Below are positions 1-6,615 of a stretch of DNA of 9,235 nt, in pieces. Position 1 is the first letter of the stretch. Every line of letters begins with the position of its first letter. Source of the stretch: Rhodobacterales bacterium. GTDB taxonomy: Bacteria; Pseudomonadota; Alphaproteobacteria; Rhodobacterales; Rhodobacteraceae. The stretch is from positions 1 through 9,235 of the forward strand of contig JAACVA010000144.1 of the NCBI GenBank assembly GCA_009992615.1, given 5' to 3'. A program made the position numbers and the translations under genes. The notes beneath the pieces are model-generated. The model was given only the letters and a program-made list of their open reading frames with translations, was not told the DNA's origin and made no database searches.

Positions 1-822
1 GTTGAACCGGGCGGTGCCGGTGCGGTCCTCGAAGGTCAGGCGGATTTGCGCCAGATCGCCCAGTGTGACCACGCGGTCGCCATCCACCTTCACGGGCAGG
101 TTGTAAATGTCGCGCTGATCCTCGAACGACGACGGGATCTTGACCGAGAATGTTCCGTTGTCGGTTTCAACCTCGCCAGCGGCGATCAGTTGGTTGTTGT
201 TGCGCACCACGTTGATCAGTTCAGCAGCGGTGACGTTATAGGATTCCAGGCGCAGCGGGTCGATGACGACCTCGACCATTTCATCGCGGTGTCCGGCCAG
301 CGCCGCCTCCAGCACCGGCTCCAACCCTTCAAGGCGATCCTGCAAATCCTTGGCCACGCGCAGCAACGTGCGTTCGGGCAGGGCGCCGGTCAGGTTGACG
401 ATGATGATCGGAAATTCGGAAAAGTTGATTTCGTTGATCGAATACTTGTCAGCGCCATTCGGGAATTTCGCTTCGACCGTGTTCATCCGGTCGCGCACAT
501 CGGCGATGATCTGGGATTTGTTCCAGCCGAATTCAAATTCCAGCGCAACACCGGCATAGTTTTCCGAAGCCGTGCCCGAGATTTTCTTCAGCCCGTCCAG
601 ATCGGACAGTTCGGTTTCCATCGGCTTGACCAACAGCTTTTCGCTGTCCTCGGCAGAGATACCGGGAAAAGGCACCGACACGAACAGCGCCGGAATTTCA
701 ATATCGGGTTCGCCCTCTTTCGGCAGCGATCCATAGGCAAGCCCCCCCGCCAGCAGTGACAAGGCGATAAAGGCCAGAACCATCCGCGCCCGCGACGCGG
801 CCCAATCGACGATACCGGTCAT
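1..822 (-). CDS. RND-family efflux pump inner-membrane permease (N-terminal 274 residues, runs off left edge)
   Basis: This is the proton-driven inner-membrane subunit of a tripartite RND exporter (AcrB-like superfamily). Only the first 274 codons are present; family members are usually about 1,000-1,050 residues. The translation begins MTGIVDWAASRARMV. It has a first transmembrane helix at about residues 12-30, then the typical start of the periplasmic porter domain: a KEGEPDIEIP segment, a PFPGISAEDSEKLL segment (family pattern PGas-x-x-x-VE) and METELSDLDGLKKISG. The ATG at 822-820 overlaps the adaptor stop codon as ATGA. A GAGG ribosome binding site sits 7 bases upstream inside the adaptor gene, so translational coupling is likely. 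The substrate cannot be inferred. The domain call is firm. Whether it is a drug pump or a more specialised exporter is open, and the gene may or may not be intact beyond the window. Confidence 0.9.
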   Translation of the reverse strand, partial: MTGIVDWAASRARMVLAFIALSLLAGGLAYGSLPKEGEPDIEIPALFVSVPFPGISAEDSEKLLVKPMETELSDLDGLKKISGTASENYAGVALEFEFGWNKSQIIADVRDRMNTVEAKFPNGADKYSINEINFSEFPIIIVNLTGALPERTLLRVAKDLQDRLEGLEPVLEAALAGHRDEMVEVVIDPLRLESYNVTAAELINVVRNNNQLIAAGEVETDNGTFSVKIPSSFEDQRDIYNLPVKVDGDRVVTLGDLAQIRLTFEDRTGTARFN

Positions 823-2054
823 TGGCCCACCTCGGACATGTCAGCGCGGAAGGTCGGGGCGACCGATACGCCGTCGGTGACATATTCCTGACCCACCACA
901 ATGATTGCCACCTCATCCGGCAGCCCGGCAACCCAGACGCCATCCACGGTGTCGCGCAAAACGCTGACCTGCGCAAATTCTGCCACGTTGCCCATGGCGA
1001 CCAGGCGCAGCCCCAGATCGCCCGCATCATTCAGGGTCAGCGCCGACTGTGGCACCAGATGCGCGCTGCGCCCTTCGGTTTGAATATATATTTCAACAGT
1101 TTGCCCGTCACGGATTGTCAGGTCGGCATTGCCCACCTCAATTTCTGTGCGAAAGGTACGGGTGTTTGGGTCGGCGCTGCGCGACAGAAAGGTAACCCGC
1201 CCCGCCACCTGTTGCCCCGAGGCCAGCCGGGCCCCGGCCATCGCGCCGACCTGTACCTTGGTCACCTCGGTTTCCGGCACGAACCCGACCAGCTTGATCG
1301 GGTCCAGCTGAATCACCGTGGCGCACAGCGCGCCGGATTGCATCAAGGTGCCCAGCTCGGCAGTGTCGGTCTCCAGCAGCCCGGCAAATGGCGCATTTAT
1401 CGTCAGTTTGTCGATTTCGCGCTGGGCGGCGGCCACGGCGGCTTCGGCGGCCTGCACCCCGGAACTGGCCGAGTCGAGCCCCGATTTCGCCGCCTGTACC
1501 GCCGCGCGGGCCGATTCGACGGTGGCAGCCGTCTGGGCGACGCGGGTCTGCGAGGCGAATCCATCCTGCGACAGTTTGCGCGCTGCGTTGTCGTTGATCA
1601 TTGCCTCGCTCAGCCGCGCCTCGGCTTCGGCAACACGGGCAAGCGATTCAGGGCCACGCGCCCGCGCCTCGACCAGCCGCGCCTCGGCTTCGGCCAGTTG
1701 TGCGGCGCGGGTGCCCGGATCAAGCTGGCACAGCATTTGCCCCTCGGTGACAAAACCGCCCTTGCGCAGGGGTTGGCTGATGATGCGGCCGTTCGTTTCC
1801 GCACTGACCATAACTTCGCGCGCCGCCTCTGTGCGGCCACGCAACAAAACCGCACTGTCGATTACCGTTGCGGTAGAATTCAAAGCCACCACCGACACCC
1901 GCGTGTCAGGCGCAACCGCATCTTCTACGACCACCTCTTGTGGCGTCGCGCCCTCTTCGCCCAGGGCAAAGGCCATCAATGCCGGGCGCTCAAACACCAG
2001 CAGATAAAGCGTCGCGGTGACAAGCAGAGCAGTCAGGATCGAGAAGATGCGCAT
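819..2054 (-). CDS. RND efflux periplasmic adaptor (membrane fusion protein, HlyD/AcrA type)
   Basis: This 411-residue adaptor would bridge the RND permease to an outer-membrane channel. Residues about 5-25 form a hydrophobic signal-anchor (ILTALLVTATLYLLVF) with no lipobox cysteine, so it is probably membrane-anchored rather than a lipoprotein. A first half-lipoyl segment at about 70-113 includes SAETNGRIISQPLRKGGFV and GQMLCQLDP. An Ala/Glu/Arg-rich alpha-hairpin coiled coil follows at about 114-215. The second lipoyl half contains INAPFAGLLETDTAELGTLM. The beta-barrel segment PIKLVGFVPETEVTKVQVG then leads into a membrane-proximal domain (VPQSALTL). The ATG start has GAGG on the minus strand 5 bases upstream. 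It is the first gene of an operon with the downstream permease (ATGA overlap). No outer-membrane factor or regulator gene is visible here. The coiled coil carries an exact internal 21-bp repeat, listed separately. Confidence 0.92.
   Translation of the reverse strand: MRIFSILTALLVTATLYLLVFERPALMAFALGEEGATPQEVVVEDAVAPDTRVSVVALNSTATVIDSAVLLRGRTEAAREVMVSAETNGRIISQPLRKGGFVTEGQMLCQLDPGTRAAQLAEAEARLVEARARGPESLARVAEAEARLSEAMINDNAARKLSQDGFASQTRVAQTAATVESARAAVQAAKSGLDSASSGVQAAEAAVAAAQREIDKLTINAPFAGLLETDTAELGTLMQSGALCATVIQLDPIKLVGFVPETEVTKVQVGAMAGARLASGQQVAGRVTFLSRSADPNTRTFRTEIEVGNADLTIRDGQTVEIYIQTEGRSAHLVPQSALTLNDAGDLGLRLVAMGNVAEFAQVSVLRDTVDGVWVAGLPDEVAIIVVGQEYVTDGVSVAPTFRADMSEVGQ
1611..1694. repeat. 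Exact 21-bp direct repeat within the adaptor coiled-coil
   Basis: The same 21 bases occur at 1611-1631 and 1674-1694. Their starts are 63 bases apart, which is 21 codons or three heptads. On the coding (minus) strand each copy encodes AEAEARL, one heptad of the alpha-hairpin. It probably records an in-frame segmental duplication or conversion inside the coiled coil. Convergent use of common high-GC codons for a repetitive peptide is the alternative. Confidence 0.75.
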
Positions 2055-2128
2055 TAGGGCCTCATTCAGGGCAAGTCGGCGATCAAACGGGTGCGATGGG
2101 TTTGCATCTGAAATATGGTGTTCTTACG

Positions 2129-2146
2129 CTGAACCAATCGGTTCAG
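2129..2146. promoter_or_regulatory. Candidate repressor operator: 7-bp inverted repeat in the divergent promoter region
   Basis: The site has arms CTGAACC and GGTTCAG separated by AATC, giving a perfect 7-bp dyad over 18 bp. It lies 74 bp upstream of the adaptor start and 113 bp upstream of the TPR gene start, in the only intergenic region shared by these divergent genes (2055-2259). Short dyads with AACC/GGTT cores next to RND pump genes are typical of TetR/AcrR-family operators, which is family knowledge rather than proof. On the plus strand a weak promoter-like pair, TTGCAT (2102-2107) and TACGCT (2125-2130) with 17-bp spacing, abuts the dyad. On the minus strand TTGGTT inside the dyad could serve as a -35. 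Both promoter guesses are weak. No regulator gene is visible in the window. Confidence 0.45.
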
Positions 2147-2259
2147 ATTAAACTTTCCGACAAACCGGCGCAAGGACGCCGGACCGCATGTCGCAGCACC
2201 CTTGGCATTGCCGCCCCGGACGGGGTAAGAGAGCATAAGGATAAGCAAAGGACAGCCCC

Positions 2260-2910
2260 GTGAGCAACAGCGACAGTTTCATCGAAGAGGTCACCGAAGA
2301 GTTGCGCCGCGACCGCCTGTTCGCCGCACTGCGCCGATATGGCTGGATCGCGGTGATTGCGGTGCTGTTGCTGGTTGGCGGGGCGGCCTATAACGAATGG
2401 CAAAAGGCCCGCGATGCCCGCGTGGCGCAGGCGTTCGGGGATGCAATCCTTGCCGCGCTGGAGCAGGATGATGCCGCCGCCCGGCGTGCCGCTCTGGCAG
2501 ATGTGCCGGTGGTCACGCCGCGCCAACAGGCGCTGGTCACTATGTTTGCCGCGCAAGATGCGGCAGCGGACACTGCCAGTGTGACCTCCGCGCTTGCGGC
2601 TTTGACGCAAGACACGGCGTTGCCGCCGGTTTACCGGGAATTGGCACTGCTGAAATTCGTGATGCGCCCCGACAGTGGCCTGTCGCCTGAAGCGCGCATC
2701 GAACGGCTGACGCCGCTGACCATTCCGGGCGCGCCGTATCGTCTGCTGGCGCTGGAACAGATCGCCCTGGCCGAGGTGGCGCAGGGCCAGCACGACGCGG
2801 CCTTGGACCGCCTTCAGGGTATACTGGCCGAAGATCAGGTCAGCCAAGGCTTGCGCCGCCGGGTTTCGCAGATGATTATCGCCTTGGGCGGTACGCTGGA
2901 CGCGGCATGA
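2260..2910 (+). CDS. YfgM-like tetratricopeptide-repeat protein, single N-terminal membrane anchor
   Basis: This 216-residue protein has a short cytoplasmic N-terminus (SNSDSFIEEVTEELRRDRL), one transmembrane helix at about residues 28-44 (GWIAVIAVLLLVGGAAY), and a helical, Ala-rich C-terminal domain of about 170 residues resembling TPR_21/YfgM-type repeats. The positive residues before the helix (RRDR, RR) predict an N-in topology with a periplasmic TPR domain. In E. coli, YfgM is an ancillary SecYEG/PpiD-associated factor that helps outgoing proteins. The same gene order here (next bamB, then der) supports this as the equivalent, although sequence similarity within the family is low. The start is GTG with an AAAGGA site 7 bases upstream. 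The stop overlaps an ATG at 2907, but that ATG is probably not the start of the next gene. A generic TPR protein of other function cannot be excluded. Confidence 0.78.
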   Translation: MSNSDSFIEEVTEELRRDRLFAALRRYGWIAVIAVLLLVGGAAYNEWQKARDARVAQAFGDAILAALEQDDAAARRAALADVPVVTPRQQALVTMFAAQDAAADTASVTSALAALTQDTALPPVYRELALLKFVMRPDSGLSPEARIERLTPLTIPGAPYRLLALEQIALAEVAQGQHDAALDRLQGILAEDQVSQGLRRRVSQMIIALGGTLDAA

Positions 2911-2970
2911 AAATCGGCTTTGGCAAAGGTCCGAGCTGTGTTGCACGGCACGGTTCCGGCGCACGGGGGC

Positions 2971-2976
2971 AGGAGG
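2971..2976 (+). promoter_or_regulatory. Strong Shine-Dalgarno fixing the bamB start
   Basis: AGGAGG lies 5 bases before the ATG at 2982. That ATG begins a textbook lipoprotein signal peptide (MYLSKTVIAG...LVSAC). This decides the start against the in-frame ATG at 2907, which would add 25 residues without signal-peptide character. Confidence 0.85.
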
Positions 2977-2981
2977 CACGG

Positions 2982-4298
2982 ATGTATCTGAGCAAAACGG
3001 TGATCGCAGGTCTGGCGTCGCTGGCACTTGTTTCGGCCTGCGCAGAACGCCAGTTGATCCTGTCGGGCGAGCGTTTGGATCTGCGGGCCGATCTGCGCGG
3101 CGACGCCACCCCTGAACCTGCGGTGCTGGCGGCACCGTTGACCTTGCCCGCCCCGGTGGCCCATGCCGATTGGACGCATCGCGCCGGCAACGCCGCGCAC
3201 GCGCTGACCCATCCGGCACTGGCCACGGCCCTGACCCCGGCGTGGAGCGTGCCGATCGGTCAGGGCGAAGACCGACGCCACCGTATCTCGGCTGATCCCG
3301 TGGTCGCCGATGGCCGCATCTTCACCGTCGACAGCCGTGCCACCGTGATGGCCCATTCCACCACCGGCGCGCCGCTGTGGTCGGTCGATCTGACGCCGCC
3401 AGGCGACAATCCCGATGATGCGTCGGGTGCGGGGCTGGCGGTGTCGGGCAACCGTTTGTTGGTCAGCACCGGTTTTGGTGATCTCGTGGCGCTGGACGTG
3501 GCGACGGGCGCGCGGCAGTGGACACAGGAACTGGACGCGTCGGTGGCCGGAGCGCCAAGTGTCGTGGACGATCTGGCCTATGTCGTCACGCGCGATGCAA
3601 CAGGCTGGGCCGTCAACATCGAAACGGGCCGCGTGGTGTGGACCGTATCAGGCACGCCCAGCCCATCGGGCGTTGTCGGGGGCGCCGCGCCTGCCGTCAC
3701 CGGGGCGCAGGTCATTCTGCCCTTCGCCAACGGCGAACTGATCAGCGTTCTGCCCGCTGGCGGCACCCGTATCTGGAGCAGCTTTGTGGCAGGCCAGCGT
3801 CCGGGCCGCGTCTATGCCCGGGTGTCCGACATAAGCGGTGATCCGGTGATCGTGGGTGATCGGGTGTTTGCGGGGGGGCCGTCCGGCCGCACCGTCGCGG
3901 TGGATCTGGCCAGCGGGCAAACCCTGTGGTCGGCGACCGAAGGCGCGATGAGCCCGGTGATCGTCGCCGGGGGGGCGGTATTTGCTGTTTCGGACAAGGC
4001 CGAGCTGGTTCGGCTGGACGCGGAAACCGGGGCGCGGGTCTGGGGCACGGAATTGCCGTTCTTCGTGAAAGAGGCGGCGAGACAGCGTAAGGCGGTTGTG
4101 GGCAATTATGGTCCTGTCCTGGCGGGCGGGCAGTTGTGGGTCGGGTCAGGTGACGGCGCCCTGCGTGCCTTTGCACCTGAAACCGGCGCGCTGATCCACA
4201 GTGTCGCCTTGCCCGGCGGGGCGGCGACCAACCCCATCGTGGCGGGGCGCAGTTTGTATATCGTATCCACCAATGGCCAGCTTCACGCTTTCCGTTAG
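2982..4298 (+). CDS. bamB: Outer-membrane assembly lipoprotein BamB-like, PQQ-type beta-propeller
   Basis: This 438-residue lipoprotein is a likely BamB, the scaffold of the BAM complex that folds beta-barrel proteins into the outer membrane. It has a signal peptide at residues 1-19 and a lipobox VSAC with the acylated Cys20. Residue +2 is Ala, so outer-membrane sorting is expected. The rest carries repeated PQQ-like propeller blades, each ending in a TG-x-x-x-W type motif: TTGAPLWSVDL (128-137), ATGARQWTQEL (174-184), ETGRVVWTVSG (214-224), SGQTLWSATEG (311-321), ETGARVWGTEL (348-358) and ETGALIHSVAL (400-410). The protein ends QLHAFR. An extended reading frame from ATG 2907 overlaps the upstream stop, but the strong ribosome site supports 2982. 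The neighbours match E. coli yfgM-bamB-der. PQQ-dependent dehydrogenases share the fold but are larger and lack this lipoprotein architecture. Confidence is high for the fold and good for the BamB role. Confidence 0.87.
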   Translation: MYLSKTVIAGLASLALVSACAERQLILSGERLDLRADLRGDATPEPAVLAAPLTLPAPVAHADWTHRAGNAAHALTHPALATALTPAWSVPIGQGEDRRHRISADPVVADGRIFTVDSRATVMAHSTTGAPLWSVDLTPPGDNPDDASGAGLAVSGNRLLVSTGFGDLVALDVATGARQWTQELDASVAGAPSVVDDLAYVVTRDATGWAVNIETGRVVWTVSGTPSPSGVVGGAAPAVTGAQVILPFANGELISVLPAGGTRIWSSFVAGQRPGRVYARVSDISGDPVIVGDRVFAGGPSGRTVAVDLASGQTLWSATEGAMSPVIVAGGAVFAVSDKAELVRLDAETGARVWGTELPFFVKEAARQRKAVVGNYGPVLAGGQLWVGSGDGALRAFAPETGALIHSVALPGGAATNPIVAGRSLYIVSTNGQLHAFR

Positions 4299-4345
4299 AC
4301 GCGATAAGGTGTAAACCACTTTTTTCGCCACGCCGTGAGGGCACC

Positions 4346-5809
4346 ATGAGCTTTACCCTGGCCATTGTCGGCCGCCCGAATGTGGGCAAATCCACGCTGT
4401 TCAACCGGCTCGTGGGCAAACGGCTTGCTTTGGTCGATGACCAGCCGGGGGTCACGCGCGATTTGCGCGAAGGCGCGGCGCGGTTGGGTGATTTGCGGTT
4501 CACCGTGATCGACAGTGCCGGTCTGGAGGAGGCGACCGACGATTCGCTTCAGGGCCGGATGCGGCGTTTAACCGAGCGTGCGGTGGAAATGGCCGATGTT
4601 TGTCTGTTCCTGATCGACGCGCGCGCCGGGGTTCTTCCGGCCGATCAGGTGTTTGCCGAAATCCTGCGCAAGAAGAACGCGCATGTGATCGTTGCGGCGA
4701 ACAAGGCCGAAGGGCGCCTTGCCGATGGCGGCGTGATCGAGGCCTACTCCCTCGGGCTGGGCGAACCGATTCGTTTGTCGGCTGAACATGGCGAAGGGTT
4801 GAACGATCTTTACGAACAGTTGCGCCCGCTGTCCGATCAGTTTGATCTGCGCGCGGCGGCCACGTCGGACGAGGCACCGGAAACCGATGTGGATGTGTCC
4901 GAAGACGAAAACGCGCCACGCGTTCCGACAAAGACGAAACCGTTGCAGGTGGCTGTCGTAGGGCGGCCTAATGCCGGAAAATCCACGCTTATCAATCAGT
5001 TTCTTGGCGAAGAACGGTTGTTGACGGGCCCCGAGGCGGGCATCACCCGCGATGCGATTTCGGTCAACATGGATTGGAATGGCGTTCCGGTGCGCCTGTT
5101 CGACACGGCGGGGATGCGCAAGAAGGCCAAGATCCAGGAAAAGCTGGAAAAGTTGTCGGTGTCTGACGGCCTGCGCGCGGTGAAGTTTGCCGAGGTCGTG
5201 GTGGTGCTGCTTGACGTGGCGGTGCCGTTCGAACAGCAGGATTTGCGCATCGCCGATCTGGCCGAACGTGAAGGCCGCGCCGTGGTGATCGCCGTGAACA
5301 AATGGGATCTTGAAGACGAAAAGAATGACAAGATCAAGGTCTTGCGCGAGTCTTTCGAGCGGCTTCTGCCGCAGTTGAAAGGCGCGCCTCTGGTCACCGT
5401 ATCGGCCAAGACGGGCAGAGGGCTGGATAAATTGCAGGCCGCTGTGATCAAGGCCCATGAGGTGTGGAACCGCCGGGTGACCACGGCGCATCTGAACCGC
5501 TGGCTGACCGGCATGATGGAGGCGCACCCGCCCCCCGCGCCGGGCGGCCGACGGATCAAGCTGCGCTATATGACCCAGGCCAAGACGCGGCCGCCGGGAT
5601 TTGTGGTAATGTGTTCATACCCCGACAAGATGCCTGAAAGCTATTCCCGCTATCTGGTCAACGGGCTGCGGATTGATTTTGACATGCCGGGCACACCGAT
5701 CCGGTTGTGGTTTCGCGGGCATGGCGAAGAAAACCCTTACAAGAACCGCACCAAATCCACCCCATCGCGCCTTCGCAAACATCTGGGCAAGGGCCGCGCT
5801 GACGCGTGA
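4346..5809 (+). CDS. der: GTPase Der (EngA), tandem G-domain 50S ribosome assembly factor
   Basis: Der is an essential GTPase needed for maturation of the 50S ribosomal subunit. The 487 residues show the family's unique double G-domain. Domain 1 has the P-loop GRPNVGKS at 9-16, G2 Thr37 in GVTRD, DSAG at 56-59 and NKAE at 119-122. An acidic linker at about 173-190 (TSDEAPETDVDVSEDE) leads to domain 2, with GRPNAGKS at 206-213, GITRD, DTAG at 253-256 and NKWD at 318-321. A C-terminal KH-like domain follows from about 375, including GRRIKLRYMTQAKTRPPGFV and a basic tail ending HLGKGRADA. The start ATG has GAGG 5 bases upstream. It lies 47 bp after bamB on the same strand and is probably co-transcribed. 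In G-domain 1 the usual NKxD ends in Glu, a substitution I believe recurs in alphaproteobacterial Der. A terminator follows the stop. Confidence 0.97.
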   Translation: MSFTLAIVGRPNVGKSTLFNRLVGKRLALVDDQPGVTRDLREGAARLGDLRFTVIDSAGLEEATDDSLQGRMRRLTERAVEMADVCLFLIDARAGVLPADQVFAEILRKKNAHVIVAANKAEGRLADGGVIEAYSLGLGEPIRLSAEHGEGLNDLYEQLRPLSDQFDLRAAATSDEAPETDVDVSEDENAPRVPTKTKPLQVAVVGRPNAGKSTLINQFLGEERLLTGPEAGITRDAISVNMDWNGVPVRLFDTAGMRKKAKIQEKLEKLSVSDGLRAVKFAEVVVVLLDVAVPFEQQDLRIADLAEREGRAVVIAVNKWDLEDEKNDKIKVLRESFERLLPQLKGAPLVTVSAKTGRGLDKLQAAVIKAHEVWNRRVTTAHLNRWLTGMMEAHPPPAPGGRRIKLRYMTQAKTRPPGFVVMCSYPDKMPESYSRYLVNGLRIDFDMPGTPIRLWFRGHGEENPYKNRTKSTPSRLRKHLGKGRADA

Positions 5810-5833
5810 GGTTTGTGAATATCCGACATCAGG

Positions 5834-5867
5834 GGCGGGAAGGTGCAGATCCTCCCGCCAATTTTTT
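5834..5867 (+). terminator. Rho-independent terminator after der
   Basis: A GC-rich hairpin has the stem GGCGGGA (5834-5840) pairing with TCCCGCC (5853-5859). It extends inward by GG/CC past a bulged A. Six T residues (5862-5867) follow after AAT-type spacing. It lies 25 bp after the der stop and would end the TPR-bamB-der transcript. Its T-tract overlaps the stop codon of the convergent membrane-protein gene. The opposite strand has no T-tract after the hairpin, so it should act on the plus strand only. Confidence 0.88.
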
Positions 5868-6567
5868 ACTTTTGCGACAACCGCCAAGTGGTCAGTCCGG
5901 CAATCACCGCGCCGCCCGCCAGTGACAGTGTGACCAGCGCCCAGGCCGTGCCCCAATTTTGCACCGCAACCGCGACGAGGGCCCAAACAACCGCCACGCC
6001 ATAGGCGGCAGACGGGCGCAGCGTGATCACGAAAGCCGACACCGCCAAGGCCCCCAACAGACAGACCACGGCGGCCACCGGCTCGGACATCCAGCCATAT
6101 CCGGCAAAGACCAACCCGAGCGCCACGAAACTGGCCGCCGTCAGCCATCCGGCGTAAAGGCCCAGCGGCGCCTCGGCCCACATCGCGTCGGCCATCGGTG
6201 CGCGCACCAACGCCACCACGGCAGACACCAACATCACCCAGATCATCACGGTGGCCGGCACCGGCGCCACCAGAGCCACCGGCAACCACGCCGCCCCAAC
6301 GGCCAGCGACACGATCAGCGGCAGGCGCATCGGCCCCCAGGCTGGCGCGTCGCCGCGTTTCCACAGGCCGAATACAGCGCAGGCAATCAGCCACAGGTAA
6401 ATCGGCCCCCAGATCGCAAAGGCATAGCCGGCAGGCTGCACCGGTGGGTCAATCTGCGGCACTGGATACCGGTTGGGATCGAAGCCGCCGAATTCAGGGT
6501 TCAAAAACGGTGACACGGCAAAACCGATGGCAACCAGCAACAAGATGAGAGGCATGAGGTTTTTCAT
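5866..6567 (-). CDS. Multi-pass membrane protein, TspO/MBR-like (tryptophan-rich sensory protein type)
   Basis: From the ATG at 6567 the product is 233 residues and very hydrophobic, with about 7-8 predicted membrane segments (near 5-22, 47-67, 82-100, 104-121, 131-155, 160-178, 182-199 and 205-225). The motif PAGYAFAIWGPIYLWL at about 46-61 and PLGLYAGWLTAAS near 134-146 recall the TspO/MBR family, whose bacterial members bind tetrapyrroles or affect pigment and stress responses. However, classic TspO is about 160 residues with five helices, so this is a longer relative and its function is unknown. The frame stays open to a TTG at 6615 that directly abuts the serS stop. That would add 16 residues that are not hydrophobic, so I prefer 6567, although neither start has a clear Shine-Dalgarno. 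It lies 48 bp after serS on the same strand and is probably in its transcript. Confidence 0.65.
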   Translation of the reverse strand: MKNLMPLILLLVAIGFAVSPFLNPEFGGFDPNRYPVPQIDPPVQPAGYAFAIWGPIYLWLIACAVFGLWKRGDAPAWGPMRLPLIVSLAVGAAWLPVALVAPVPATVMIWVMLVSAVVALVRAPMADAMWAEAPLGLYAGWLTAASFVALGLVFAGYGWMSEPVAAVVCLLGALAVSAFVITLRPSAAYGVAVVWALVAVAVQNWGTAWALVTLSLAGGAVIAGLTTWRLSQK

Positions 6568-6615
6568 GTCACGACAGCTAAGCCAGCGCGCAGGATTGGC
6601 AAGGGTCTTCGTCAA

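Noticed and set aside
46..759. A 237-codon plus-strand frame across the RND permease gene
   Set aside because: It is a shadow of the permease on the opposite strand. The minus-strand frame gives a clear RND protein and continues to the window edge.
822..2057. A 411-codon open frame antisense to the whole adaptor gene
   Set aside because: It mirrors the real gene codon for codon. High-GC codon use keeps the opposite strand free of stops. Its translation (rich in His, Gln, Arg and Gly) matches no fold, and it lacks a ribosome site.
2066..2248. A 60-codon minus-strand frame in the divergent intergenic region, possible small regulator
   Set aside because: It has no helix-turn-helix or other motif and no ribosome site. 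It would run through the candidate operator and promoters.
2143..3219. A 358-codon minus-strand frame over the TPR and BamB genes
   Set aside because: It is Arg/Gln/Pro-rich with no recognisable domain and is antisense to two well-supported genes with good ribosome sites.
4306..4325. Hairpin-like AAGGTG-TAAAC-CACTTT followed by T residues between bamB and der
   Set aside because: The stem is only six pairs with a G-T wobble and weak A-T ends. It is too unstable to call a terminator, though weak attenuation cannot be excluded.
6613..6615. TTG directly after the serS stop as the start of the TspO-like gene
   Set aside because: It would add 16 non-hydrophobic residues ahead of the first helix and has no ribosome site. 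ATG 6567 is preferred, but the choice is not certain.
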